A DNA stretch of 64,000 nucleotides from Nephrocerus scutellatus. Lineage: Eukaryota; Arthropoda; Insecta; Diptera; Pipunculidae. Shown here piece by piece: positions 19,091 through 29,490 of this stretch. Under the pieces are notes generated by a model, which saw only the letters and a program-made list of their open reading frames with translations, was not told the origin of the DNA and made no database searches. The translations under genes were made by a program, and so were the position numbers. How positions within the stretch are numbered: the first letter of the stretch is position 1; each line of letters opens with the position of its first letter. The stretch spans positions 43,076,537-43,140,536 of the forward strand of contig OX352762.1 of the NCBI GenBank assembly GCA_947095585.1, given 5' to 3'.

Positions 19091-19461
19091 TGTCATGGCA
19101 ATCCAAACAACAAACTTGCAAGTTAGCGAATTGCCATCATCAGCAGAGCAGGAGATCATCGGAATAGCAGAGCAGCAGCATAAATAAGGATCTTAGTCTT
19201 AGAAAATATTCATTCTCGTAGTAGCTTCCAACTAGAGCACACTTAGTGCTATTTAAATTTTTCTACTAGCACATAGTGGTAGCCAACATAAGTAATTTAA
19301 GTTTTAAACTTGTATTTCATAGTTTAATTTTCAATTTGTAATTCTCTACTAGCACATAGTGCTAGCTTCAATAAAATTATTGAAATTAATTTAACTTTCT
19401 TGTTCTTATTTGTGTCCGTGTTTTTGTACTAGCACATAGTGCTAGCCAAAATAAAATAATT
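19064..19461 (+). repeat. 3' LTR of element A
   Basis: Partner of 515-884, with ~24 bp extra at about 19149-19172 and a few substitutions. It ends AATAATT, then TATA at 19462-19465 and BEL LTR sequence. Confidence 0.85.
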
Positions 19462-19559
19462 TATAACAGTACGGTTACCTAAGCAACAGCACAGTTTAAC
19501 AAGTCCCATAAAGCATTGATGGTGCTTTGGCAGGGACGTCAACAATTGTGTTTCGAACA
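19462..19559 (-). repeat. 3' LTR of element D (fragment)
   Basis: 98 bp on the minus strand, from TGTTCGAAAC to the TATA at 19462-19465. It matches 29393-29490 with few differences (for example CATAAAGCATTGA versus CATCAAGCATGGA). The continuation is replaced by element A. Confidence 0.75.
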
Positions 19560-19583
19560 CATTGCGCCCTTGAAGTCTCTGCT

Positions 19584-21409
19584 TCAACTTCCATTGGGAG
19601 TAGACACAATTTTTATACTGAGCTCTAGTGACTCTCTTTTCTTCCTTTTCCCACCAAATTCCCAATCCGATGTTGCCACCTTCAAACTAACATTACGCAC
19701 CAGACCATCCAGATCTGGGAACACATCGATGACTCGCGCGGTTTTCCATAATGATGGCGGTATGTAATCTTCGCGCATAAGAACTAGATCGCCGATTTTC
19801 AGGTTAGGTTGCGCTCTTTGCCATTTTTGACGCTGTTGCAATTCATGTAGGTAATCTCTCGACCAAGCTTTCCATAAAGACTGCGTCATTTTCTGAATTT
19901 GTGCTGCCAATTTAATTTATTGTCTGGAATCTCCTGTACATTCGCACCAAACGGTTGAATAATGGGCTCGCCAATAAGGAAATGCGCTGGCGTTAAAAAC
20001 GACAAGTCTTCGGGATCTGACTGTGCGGATAAAGGTCGCGAGCTCATTACCGCGCTTGTTTGAGCTAGAATTACCCTGAAGGCACTGCTTATTTTGTAAT
20101 ATTTTCTTGGTCAAGGTTTTTTGTAGTTTTCCCTGACCATGATTCATTGATAAAAGTATTTGGACTCGCGTCGTTTTAGTTTCGTGTTCGTTTTTTCGTA
20201 TTGCATTTTTCAATGAATCAGAGATAAATCTGAGAAAATAAATTGAAACCGGCTACAAACGTGAGGAATGTATTATATTGTAAATCACATTCCTTCGAAT
20301 TTTTTAATTTTTAATTTTAATAAAGGGCATAGCCCAACTTATTGCCGTGACGAAAGTCATTCAGGGTCTTATCCCTTGGCAATGAGTTTTTTAACAAAAA
20401 AAAAAAAAAAATTATGCGGGCCGACGTTTCTTTTTAAATGGTATTTCATAGATTTGACCCCGGCTTCCCATAACCCTCCTTGATGTGGTGCCGTTGGTGT
20501 AATGAATCGCCATTCTGTACCGTATTCCTGTAGATTTTTCGCCATGTCCATTCCATTCCAAGTCCGCAACATTCGTGCCAATTTTTACCATTGTCACTCC
20601 ATAAACGTGTGCATGCGCCACGAATGCTGGAGAAGCAAAGAAAAGCTTGGATAAAATCGGCCGTAGATAAACTTTCGACCAGTTCTAAATGCACTGCTTT
20701 GGTAACCATACAGACAAATACTGCGACATATTTCTTTTCTAAAATCTTACATCGGCCTCCACGCGCTTTAAACAAGAAAGGCCCAGCATAATCAACGCCC
20801 GAATGGCGGAAAGGTCGGCATGGCTGTACCAGGTCGTATGGCAGTTCGCCCATCATTTGCGCGTCGCCTTTTGATTCTCTCGCGCACAGATAATATAACG
20901 CAGATTGTGGGTGTGAATTGACGCAAATTCGTGATCCAAAACTTTCGCCGTATAAACGCTCCCATCTCACGGTTCCCGCCGGTGACCGCGTGCGCTTTTT
21001 GTATTAATAATCTCGTCAGTGGGCTTACGTCGGGCAAAATCACCGGATTTTTTCGATCATTTGTTATCAGTGCGCGATTCAAACGACCGCTTATGCGCAA
21101 TATACCTTGACTGTCGAGTCGTGGATAGAATTTCAATATCGGACTCGTCGTATCAATGCTTGTGTTGGTTGAATTACGTAGCGCCTTAATTTCTTTTCCG
21201 TAGTACATGGCTTGTTCTTCACGAATCCAAAATCCCAAGCAATTTTCTACTTCTGCATTGGTCACCGAACCGTGTCGGCGAGACTGTTTCCCCTGTTGCC
21301 GAGAGTTGAATTGAAAACGAAAAATCCAAGCTGTTAATCTACTTAATACACTTGTGCTCGAAGCTCGCGATAATAAATTGAAATCGCGAAGTGTTATATC
21401 CATCATCAA
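19584..21409 (-). pseudogene. pol: Integrase of element D
   Basis: Pieces in several frames make up a BEL/Pao integrase. The N-terminal linker and a zinc-domain-like region (ISGRLNRAL, HPVILP-type segment, LLIQKAHAVTGG) lie at 21409-20900. The core has Asp near 20820 (GVDYAGPF), Asp near 20600 (RLWSDNGKNW) and Glu near 20466 (PHQGGLWEAGVKSMKYHL). After a break at 20080-20411, the late part resumes with LSSxPLSA- and FLTPAHFLIGEP-like sequence in a shifted frame near 20050-19960. The C-terminal domain typical of Pao integrases (KIGDLVLMREDYIPP..W) is at about 19820-19740. Many frameshifts; inactive. Confidence 0.75.
20080..20411 (+). mobile_element. Small poly(A)-tailed insertion in the integrase of D
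   Basis: BEL coding sequence stops at about 20412 and resumes at about 20075. The ~330 bp between is non-coding and ends on the plus strand in a run of about 16 A (20396-20411). AATTA occurs both just before the insert (about 20066-20072, GAATTA) and just after the A-run (20411-20415), a possible target duplication. Some BEL codons also seem missing, so a small deletion is likely. The body has an AATAAA (near 20316) and short inverted motifs (GGGCATAGCCC at 20325). It could be a SINE or the 5'-truncated end of a LINE; I cannot assign the family. Confidence 0.45.
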
Positions 21410-21499
21410 AGAAGCTTTAAAAAATTCGCGAAGCTTCGTACCGTCGTTATTTGTACTCGATCTTTCTTCCAGCGTAATGGTCTCCTCGGTTTTGGTTGA

Positions 21500-22075
21500 T
21501 CATTTTTGCTGCATTTCTGGCCAATAATGGGCCTGTCTGAGCAACCAATCTGGCCCGCGCCACCACAATTTGGATGCACACAATTCTGCTACCGATGCAC
21601 CACGACTTAATATATCAGCTGGGTTATCTTCCGACGGCACATAACGCCAATTGGAGTCTGATGTTAAGCGCTGAATCTTCTGCACTCGATTATTAACAAA
21701 GATTTCTAGTTTAGCCGGGTCCTTAACTAACCATGCCAAGGCCACTTGAGAGTCTGACCACAACGTTATTTTAATGTGCGTCAAATTCGATGTTTCTTTG
21801 AAAGAGCAGCTAAGTTCGCTCAGTAATTTCGCGGCGCAGAGTTCCAACCTTGGCAACGTAATGGACTTCTCAAGTGCTGCATGCGATTTTCCTGCAACCA
21901 GAGTATTTTCGACTCGATCTGCCGATTTGATGCGAACGTATAGAACTGCGCCATATGCTGCTAATGATGCGTCAGCGAAACCATGCAGAGAATTTTTCTG
22001 TCGGGGCCGATACCTAACCAACGTGGGAGTCGAATTTCCGTGATAAGGGACAGTTGCTGCTGAAATTGTTATCAT
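21500..22075 (-). pseudogene. pol: RNase H domain of element D
   Basis: Pao-type RNase H with the first Asp in LHGFADASLAAYGAVLY (about 21980), the Glu in ITLPRLELCAAKLL (about 21850), Asp in LWSDSQVAL (about 21760) and the late Asp in NPADILSRG (about 21610). It ends with the usual WWRGPDWL (about 21550). An uninterrupted frame of 191 codons. It overlaps by a few bases with the RT palm frame (22072), a shift between the two. Confidence 0.85.
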
Positions 22076-23139
22076 CTGCGATAAATGTCATCCGGCACTA
22101 GCGCATCCCATCTAATATTTGCCCGCCATATATCTTGCATTATTATCTTTGCCACAATAACGATTGGACCAACGTAACCGTTCGGATCGAAAATCTGCGC
22201 AATATAACTTAGCACTCGTCGTTTAGTTGCTTCTTTTGCTTTAAGCATTGGCGGCGGCAGATATTTGAACATAAGTTCATCAGTACTAGGAAAGCAACGC
22301 AACCCTAGCACTGTCGTATCGTCAAATTCACCGATATCAAGTGCATCATTATTTTGTCCTTTCCCCCCATTTGGTACCACTCCCAATTGATTCGAACGCC
22401 ACTTGATCAGCACAAAGCCATATGATTGAAGCAATGCATCCATCTCGTGACATAATCGCTGTGCCTTAATTCGATCAGCTGTTCCTGACAAACAATCGTC
22501 CATGTAAAAATCGCGTTCAATTGCCTCTGCGCCTATTGGCCATTGTGTTCGAGACTCGCGCGCTCCTTGGATCGTTGCGCGAATTTCACAATGTGGTGCT
22601 GAAGCGAGCCCGAAAGTAACTGTCGTCAACCAATACTCTTGAATATCGCTATCGCCGGCTGGTCGCCAAAAGATGCGCTGCAAATCCCACTGGTCTGGAT
22701 TAATTCATACTTAAAAATACATTTTCTTGATATCTGCCGTCACGGCTACTGGGTGGCATAGAAAACGCTTTATCAACGGCGCCAGGTCATCTTGCTGCTT
22801 TTCACCAATAAGTTGTATTTCATTCAAAGACAATCCGCGGTCAGTCGGACATGAAGCATCGTTGACTACTCAGAACTTCTTCAATACAACATGATGCGGA
22901 ATATGATAGCACAAAAGCCCTGGAGATCGATCGGCTAAGCGCATTTGGTCAGCTAAGAGCAGTTTTTGAATCTTATTGACGTATTGCGTTTTGAATTGTT
23001 CACTTCGTTGAAATCGTTTCTCCAATTGGTCGAAACGTTGGAGCGCGATTGCTCGCGATGAGCCAAACTGTTCGATGTCGCTGCATAATGGAAAATTTAC
23101 TTGGAAATGGCCGTTGTCTACGCGTCTATAAGTGCGCAT
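22072..23139 (-). pseudogene. pol: Reverse transcriptase of element D
   Basis: The N-terminal RT segment (23139-22870) has the Pao pattern GHFQVNFPL, GSSRAIALQRF and a KTQYV-type helix, and ends at HHVVLKKF. The stretch 22869-22690 is out of frame but encodes the region before the palm. The palm is at 22683-22072: VTFGLASAP near 22615, catalytic YMDD at 22506-22495, a KWRSN motif near 22400, and TVLGLRCF and RRVLSYIAQIFDPNG near 22200. Key residues are kept; the frame is broken at least twice. Confidence 0.85.
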
Positions 23140-23199
23140 AAATATTTCCTAGCATTGTTCCTGTTCTATAGTGCGAGCTCGGACCAACGACACTTCTTC

Positions 23200-23445
23200 A
23201 TTTTCCCAAAATCGATGCAATAATTTGTCCAGCTGCAGACATGCGCTGTGTCGGCCACCGTAAAGTTTGGATTGCCGATGCGTTTATGACGTTCAATTGT
23301 GCACCGGTATCACATAATGCCCGTAGTGGTAGAGAAATTTGTTCGGGGAGTCGCAAACGCACTACCGCCGTAGCTAACAGTGCTGCCTCAACATTTTCGT
23401 CAAAATTGATAGCTTTTGCAGACGCACCGAGGTCACTGCGCCCAT
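23200..23445 (-). pseudogene. pol: Aspartic protease of element D
   Basis: On the minus strand, ALCDTGAQLNVI contains the active-site DTGA at 23311-23300, preceded by the hydrophobic strand expected (LLATAVVRLRLP). The downstream part (about 23230-23150) is degraded by frame changes. It sits between the gag zinc fingers and RT, the normal BEL order. Confidence 0.7.
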
Positions 23446-23461
23446 GGGATGCTGGTGATTG

Positions 23462-24914
23462 CTACTTTGATTCAGGTCGCGTTCCCCCTTTTTGTGCAAC
23501 GCTGCGTGGCATCGTACTGCGCTCCATGTGTACAAGTGTTTCCACTAGACCGCCGACACTCGCATTTACTGGACACAGACTACTGTTGTGCGGGGTGTGA
23601 CATCGTGGACAAGATTTGTCTGGGCATGCGAACGCGAAATGCTTAGAACTGAACCAGTTGTGACACATCCGATGCTCCTTGACATAATTCTGCCGATCAG
23701 CAATTGGCATTGCCTTAAACTTGAAGCACCTGAATGGCCAATGATGTGCCCCTGGACACAAACCACACGCCGGGCGTAATTCATCACCACGACCAGTGCT
23801 TGCACCTCGTTCGGCTATCATGCTTGGTTTACCAGATGAAATATTGCCACGATCATTGCTCTGTGGTACAAATCGCATTGATATTTGCTGTTCCAGCAAA
23901 CTGGCTCGCGTTTCCTAAAAGCTGAACATTTGTCCCAGGGTTGGGAGCGTGTCGGAGGAGCGACGTAATGACCACTGCGTTTGGCTGTCAGAATCCAAAG
24001 TGCTTTCAAGCTGATGTAACAACATATATTCAGCCACCTTTTGTGGCGCCAGCAGCAGTTGCAGTTGGCGAAAGGCGCTCCGAGCAGTATCAAGGATCTC
24101 GCGAACCTTTTCGCATGTGTGCGATTGTAACGGCTTCAACATGTGAATTGCTCGAAAATGGGCTCGAATGGTGTTATACTCATTACTGTACTGGTTACAT
24201 AAGGCTGTCCAGAGCTCAGGATAACTGTTAGCATTAGCGAAAGGGCAATTTTTAATTTGCGCTGCTCGTCCTTGCAAAGAGTCCAGCAGATGTCGCATTT
24301 TCTGAGAGTTCGAGAATCGGGGACAGCTATGCACTTCGACTTCGAACATTGCCCGAAACCTCAGGCCCGGAAAATTTGGATAATTACGGCGGCTCTGACA
24401 GCTGAATTTGTATTAACTGTCTATTGTCTGAAGCTGTCATTTGTGCCTGTGTACTCGACCCGGAGCCGCTAACACCAATATTATTCACACGTGAACGTAG
24501 CTTAGCTTTAAAACCAAGGTATGCGTTAGTGCCTCTGCTGTTAAAATGGTTGCACTCAGTAAAAAGAATGTCTGCCAGAATGAATCGAAAGTCCGCCATA
24601 CATTTTCCAAATGTTTTACGTGCACTGCAAATTCTTCAGTTTACCAGTTGGTCAGGTGACAGCCTTCCTCTAAAGCCTGCATGAGCGCCGTAAAATTCGT
24701 CTGAATCGGCCGCGGCACTGTCTCATCGATTAAAACCGACGAAGAAATGGAGTTAGCGCGCCTCCCAATTGGTTTTGGCATATACCGATTATCTGTAAGG
24801 AGATTCTCATCAACCAGCTTTGCGGCTACCACTGCCTCTGCTTCAACTTCTGTTTGCCGTTTACGGGATATGCGAACGAATTCGCCTGGTTCTATTAAAA
24901 GATAAATTGCTCAT
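23462..24914 (-). pseudogene. gag: gag of element D with zinc fingers
   Basis: A plausible start is the ATG at 24914-24912 (MSNLSFNRT). The N-terminal part (to about 24640) is shifted in frame. A BEL-type Gag core lies at about 24349-23915: FEVEVHSCPRFSNSQKMRHL, GRAAQIKNCPF and WTALCNQYSNEY match the 'W..F...F....H....S...K...L...L.G.A...I' pattern. The zinc region at 23899-23462 has CGLCPGAHHWPFRC, CHNWFSSKHFAFAC and CPRCHTPHNSSLC, three Cys/His clusters as in BEL/Pao Gag. At least two frameshifts; an RNA-binding and particle protein if intact. Confidence 0.75.
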
Positions 24915-25045
24915 TATTAATTTTGCTAAAAAATTGGCTTCACTGGGCCCTGATCAGTGCTGCTAAAATGCTTTCGTAGTTTCTTATCTAAAATTATACA
25001 AACTAAAGTATATGCAAAGCTTCCGAAATTGAACATGCAGTGCAG

Positions 25046-25600
25046 TGCAGTGCGCTTATATCGCATGGAACATAAAATGCCAATTACACCTCCCATGACA
25101 AGTGCGGCCGTGTAAAGTAGCAACGACAATGCGTCCCGTGCAGTGCGCTTATGTCGCATGTAACCCAAAACCAATTGTCTCTCCCACAGCACACACTCTC
25201 ATACGAGATCTCAACAAACTGCGTGCTCCGTGCAATACGCTTATATCGCACGGAACATAAAATGCCAATTGCACCTCCCATAACAAGTGTGCCCGTGTAA
25301 AGTAGCAACGACAATGCGCCCCGTGCAGTGCGCTCATGTCGCACGGAACCCAACACTAATTGCCTCTCGCACGGTATACACTCTCATGCGAGATCACAAC
25401 AGAATGCGAGCCCTGTGCAGTGCGCCTATATCGCACGGATCATAAAATGCCATTTGCACCTTACATGACAAGTACGCCAGTGTAAAGTAGCAACGACAAT
25501 GCGTCCCGTGCAGTGCGCTCATGTCGCACGGAACCCAAAACTAATTGCTCTTCACACGGTACACACTCTCATGCGGGATCACAACAAACTGCGAGATATG
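25046..25600. repeat. ~185-bp tandem repeat, three copies, upstream of gag of D
   Basis: Three copies start near 25046, 25230 and 25415. Each has two half-units that share CAGTGCGCTTATATCGCAYGGAACC-type sequence: one continues with CATAAAATGCCAATTGCACC, the other with CAAAACTAATTGCCTCTC and CACACTCTCATGCGAGATC. So each 185-bp unit itself looks like a diverged ~92-bp dimer. GC content is well above the surroundings. It lies in the leader or 5' LTR region of D. Confidence 0.85.
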
Positions 25601-26234
25601 CTTTGCTGCTCTGATCCGAGACGAGGACTGCTGTGTGGTAAACAATCCTGCCGCACATCCTTAATACGAACTCGGGCAATCTGCGCTTCGCTTCGCCTTG
25701 CGCTTATGAGAGATCGATTTCATTTTTACAACAAAATTGCACAGACTTTCGCCAAACTCCAACAAAAAAAACTGCGTCGTCTTCAACCCTGTTTTTCCTT
25801 CTCAATTCTCCTAAAAGAAAACCGAAAATGATAATAGCTACTCGTTCTTGAAATTTATATTGATTTAAGAAAAATTATTAGTTTCAAAATAAAATACGAA
25901 TTCTTAAGTGTGAATAGACAAAAGACTAGACACATGAACGCAAGACAACCCGATGCCCAAATTCACATTGCGCTGTATTATTATATATATAATCCATTTA
26001 TTTAATTCCGGTCTCAAATTCGGCATCGATGGACCCTGTTTCGACGGCTCAGAAACTTTTGCCTTATTTTTGGACTGTATGTGCTTTCTAAAATATGTTT
26101 TTCGTAAATTAAAGAAAACGCTGCCGTACACGGCACTGCGGCTTGTTGCTTTATTTCTGTTGCCCTCGAGAGAAATAAGAACAACGCACTATTGCTTATT
26201 TTTTATTTAACTTTTTTATTGTTTGTTTTTATTT
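25601..26234. other. Non-coding stretch, probable leader/5' LTR side of D
   Basis: No coding signal. On the minus strand it contains AAATAAAGCAACAAGC near 26150 and TTTGGCGAAAGTC near 25760. The latter could be an LTR/primer-site junction, but the tRNA match is not clear. It is the right place for D's 5' LTR. Confidence 0.35.
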
Positions 26235-26840
26235 AGAAACTAGCTGACCCGACAGACGTTGTCCTGTCCCACTTTCAATAAATTTGTTTGTATCGTTTTT
26301 TGAACTTGTGAAAAGCTATTTGTTTTGCGATATCGCGTAACAGTATTAGTCACATAATTGTGTTAAATTTTTTAACATTTTTTTTAAACGGTTTTTTTTA
26401 ACCCGCGTTTCCCGGCTGCCCCATCGCACTGACTTCCCGCCAACTGACGCCACGCCCACTTACACCCGCGTTTCCCGGCAGCCCCATCCCGCTGACCCCG
26501 CCCGCTGACCACCCGCCCACTGACCACCCACCCATTGACCTCATGCACCCTGACCCACCAGCCACTGAACTCACACCCACTGACCTCACACCCACTGACC
26601 TCACACCCACTGACGCCACGCCCACTTACACCCGCGTTTCCCGGCTGCCCCCCGCCCACTTACACCCCAATAACTAACCAACTTACCAATCCAATCCAAA
26701 ACTATAGAATCGACGTGAATTTGAGCCAAATCGTTCCATAAATAAGAATTTTCGGAAAAAAAAGACAAAAAAAAACACCAGCGCCACCTATCGGGTCCAA
26801 ATTTTGTCAACGACTTTATTTTTATTTAAATATTATATGG
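26235..26840. repeat. Dispersed-repeat-like segment with GC-rich minisatellite
   Basis: It begins with ACTAGCTGACCCGACAGACG. From 26400 to 26670 a C-rich minisatellite repeats CACTGACCTCACACC-type 15-mers and three copies of CCCGCGTTTCCCGGCTGCCC (near 26403, 26467 and 26631). It ends with CAGCGCCACCTATCGGGTCC near 26777. Start and end motifs look like those of a dispersed insect repeat, but I cannot name it. Strand composition is very asymmetric (C-rich plus strand). Confidence 0.55.
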
Positions 26841-29360
26841 TCTGCTGAAAAGGTAAACTATCTTAAGTGTGTTTTCTTAGTTTTTCAGGAGAGCGAAAAA
26901 ACTGAAAAAAATTTAATCTGAAAAAACCCTTCAACTATTAACTTGGATATGAAGACCTTCTAGAAGCGAAATTTTATCTTCTTTTATCCCAGCCACATTT
27001 CAAAACTGTATTTTGAATAATTATAGAGTTATAAGAAATAATTAAATTTAGGATGATTTACCTTTCGTATGTTTGTACTTTAAAAGATCTTAAGTTGAGA
27101 TAAGATACTTTAACAAATTTTTTACAGTTTCGATTTCAGTTTTTAACTCGACTTAAGATGAAGTGCAAATGTCAATGCTTTGTTTCATAAGACATAAGAT
27201 GTTTTGTATTTTAACTTTTAAACGTTAATTTTTCATATTATTTTTTGAATTAAACATTAATACTAACATACAAAATAAAAATAATTAGTTTTAATTCAAT
27301 TACATGCATTACACTTTATTATATATAATACATATAAATTTTCATCAGATTCGTCGCTTGAATGGGGGTTTATATGGTTCATCTTCTGTTGGTAAATTTA
27401 AATAAAAATGATTATAATTTTGATTTATAAGATCCAGAATGTCCACCAGATCTTTCTTTCTTGCCGAATTTATATTAATAGGCCCGCTATATACAATGTA
27501 ATGAACATTGTTAAAACAAACGTTTTCTTGTTTTGTCCAGCACACGAATTGCTGTACACGGTTAGGTGCTTGCAATTGTTTCGAATACTTTTTAAATATT
27601 TCATAAGACAAGACGTGATTTCGTTTCCTCCACGATTAGCAATACCTTCGTGCGACATCAAACAAACTGGCTTTCCGGTAACTCAGTCATGCATAGTAAA
27701 ATTATAGGTATTAATAAAAGGATTGATATGAGATTTAGAGTATAGTTTATGAATTTTTTACGCTTGCTATGTTTTTTTGCAATGAGCATCAGGCACAGAG
27801 TATGGGGACTTTCGTATAAAGGAAAGCTATTGATGTGTTCACGGACTTCATTTTGTTTCCCTTCCGGAATTTTGTTTCCAGGATATATATGACTCTTTTT
27901 ATTAGTTGATATGACACCTGAATCAAATTCCTTTTTTTTTCTAAGTATTGTTTTTATAATTTGTTCTGTTTCACAAAAGGTATTTAATAAAAATTTCTGA
28001 CAAATGTTCGTTATTTTTCACTGACTTTCCAAAAAGTAAATTTTTGAATGGGTCCTGTTTCGATTATTATTTTCATTTTTTTTTGCAAGCACTCGTACTT
28101 TTAAGGTATTAATCTTATTAACCCACTTAAATATTGAGCTCTTATCATATGGCTTCCAAGTGCCCAGTGCGCATTAAGAATAGTATTATTTCAATCTCCT
28201 GGCCCATCAAAAAGAAGCTTGAAGCAACATTCTCTTCATTTTCAGAGGAACTTTCGGTAGAAGATGGACTGTAGTTTGGATCTCCTATATCATCGTTGAA
28301 AATTCCAGTCCATGAGTTGAGGACGGTTTTGAAACTTCTGCTTGATTTATGTTTTCAATGATGCAGTTGTTTTTTCCCTTTTCCTCTGGTTTTTTAACAT
28401 TCACCATGCGAAAAATGGCTGCTGCACGGGAATATTTATTATTCGTACCAAACATAATAACATACGCAACATAATAATATAATAAAAATATTTTAATAAG
28501 ACAAACTAACTTTACAATCAATATGTATGGACTTACAAACACTATTGTAAAAAAAAATTCCTTACCTGATTCAAATTTGATGCACTAAGAATAAACGCAG
28601 AATTCGACAATGGTATCACAAAAACTCCTTTTAGATCTATAATAATATTGAAACAGCTCTGACTATCGTCTGCACTGTACTGAAATCAATATAATATAGT
28701 CTTTGTTAAAAAATGTTCCTTACAGACAACAGACTTGACAATTCGCCAAGCGCTACGCGTAAAAATAAAATTACATAAGAAATAACTGTTGTCCACAACG
28801 GTCTGCACTGTAGTGAAACAATATCTTAAGTCGAATTTATTTGGAAATCGATTGACTGATGCACCTGACATAACATCTTATGTCGACATAAATCTAAGAA
28901 TTTCTTATTTTGAAATTTGTATATCATCCTAAGTAGACTTAAGATTATTTACCTTTTTACACATCTAACAAGCATTTCACTTGCATTTCATCTTAAGTCA
29001 ACTTAGGAACATAATTTGTAGTAAATTACACGGAGCAAACTCTCTTATATCGACATAAGATGGTAATGCCAACTATTGTTGGATCAAAAACATCTTAACT
29101 TACTTAGTGCACTTTTTTAGGTGATTAGGTTTATTAGCTAAATCATCCTATGTGGACTTAAGATATTTACGCAAATGCTCACATGAAATTTTTTGGACTT
29201 AAGATGAAAAACTTTGTTCAATAAATCGGGATACAAGTTCGATACAAACACGAGGATTAGAGCCAACTACGCGTATTAAAATGGTGAACACCACGCACTA
29301 AAATGTAAGAAATTCTCTTAAGTCGACTTAAGATAGTTAATAGTTTACCTTTTCAGCAGA
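26841..29360 (-). mobile_element. Element E: TIR DNA transposon with palindromic subterminal repeats
   Basis: The ends are inverted: TCTGCTGAAAAGGTAAACTA at 26841-26860 and its complement at 29341-29360. The 3' end has an extra TTAAC-type insertion before TATCTTAAGT resumes. Internal sequence carries a transposase-like remnant on the minus strand (27345-28545). Many copies of TCTTAAGTCGACTTAAGA-like palindromes lie in the subterminal 300 bp at the left and ~550 bp at the right. I could not fix the target duplication. The element may sit inside the 5' LTR of D. Confidence 0.7.
27345..28545 (-). pseudogene. Transposase-like remnant of element E
   Basis: Fragments in several frames. Near 28440-28280 there is an N-terminal piece (RAAAIFRMVN...). 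Near 27890-27800 a segment reads SHIYPGNKIPEG..NEVREHINSFP, similar to a class of insect proteins with a conserved 'V..HI.SFP' motif. At 27661-27470 MMSHEGIANRGGNEI and VYSNSCAGQNKK occur; relatives as I recall them have SD.C.GQN.N here, so an Asp may be replaced by Asn. The end (27470-27345) has ARKKDLVDIL and HFYLNLPTEDE. Not assigned to a named superfamily. Stops and frameshifts make it non-functional. Confidence 0.5.
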
Positions 29361-29490
29361 GATATAACAACACGGTAGCCTAAGCGACAGCATATAACAG
29401 TACGGTTACCTAAGCAACAGCACAGTTTAACAAGTCCCATCAAGCATGGATGGTGCTTAGGCAGGGACGTCAACAATTGTGTTTCGAACA
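29361..29490 (-). repeat. Second copy of the D LTR end, with duplicated 28-bp unit
   Basis: 29393-29490 matches the 3' LTR of D at 19462-19559. To its left, 29362-29389 is an imperfect tandem copy (ATAACAACACGGTAGCCTAAGC versus ATAACAGTACGGTTACCTAAGC). It abuts element E on the left and ends at TTTCGAACA on the right, followed by AATAC, a possible 5-bp target site. It is the 5' LTR of D cut by E, or an independent fragment. Confidence 0.6.

Larger units (their letters stand above)
515..19461 (+). mobile_element. Element A: errantivirus-like Ty3/gypsy retrotransposon, interrupted by B and C
   Basis: Direct repeats at 515-884 and 19064-19461 bracket gag (1259-2539), the protease tail and RT (16100-17215), RNase H (17216-17715), an integrase core (17716-18220) and an env remnant (18308-18905). 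Everything from about 2556 to 16099 is a foreign insert (element B, which contains C). The right end reads AATT followed by TATA (19462-19465) and then sequence matching the BEL LTR copy near 29385. The left edge is less certain: LTR similarity starts at 515, but a TATA at 425-428 could be the matching target duplication, which would put the start near 429. The copy is dead: gag has several stops, RT and IN have deletions, and the protease N-terminus is missing at the B junction. Confidence 0.8.
19462..25800 (-). mobile_element. Element D: BEL/Pao retrotransposon on the minus strand
   Basis: Reading leftward on the minus strand: gag (24914 to about 23460), protease (about 23300), RT/RNase H (23139 to 21500), integrase (21409 to 19584) and a 3' LTR beginning at 19559 (TGTTCGAAACAC). 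Domain order and motifs are those of BEL/Pao. The LTR is cut by A at 19461. A matching LTR stretch lies at 29361-29490 and could be the 5' LTR, separated by later insertions, or a second copy. All genes are broken by frameshifts and stops. The 5' limit near 25800 is approximate. Confidence 0.75.

Noticed and set aside
23241..24231. Plus-strand ORFs of 60-120 codons across D
   Set aside because: They mirror the minus-strand BEL gag and protease frames and show no domains of their own.
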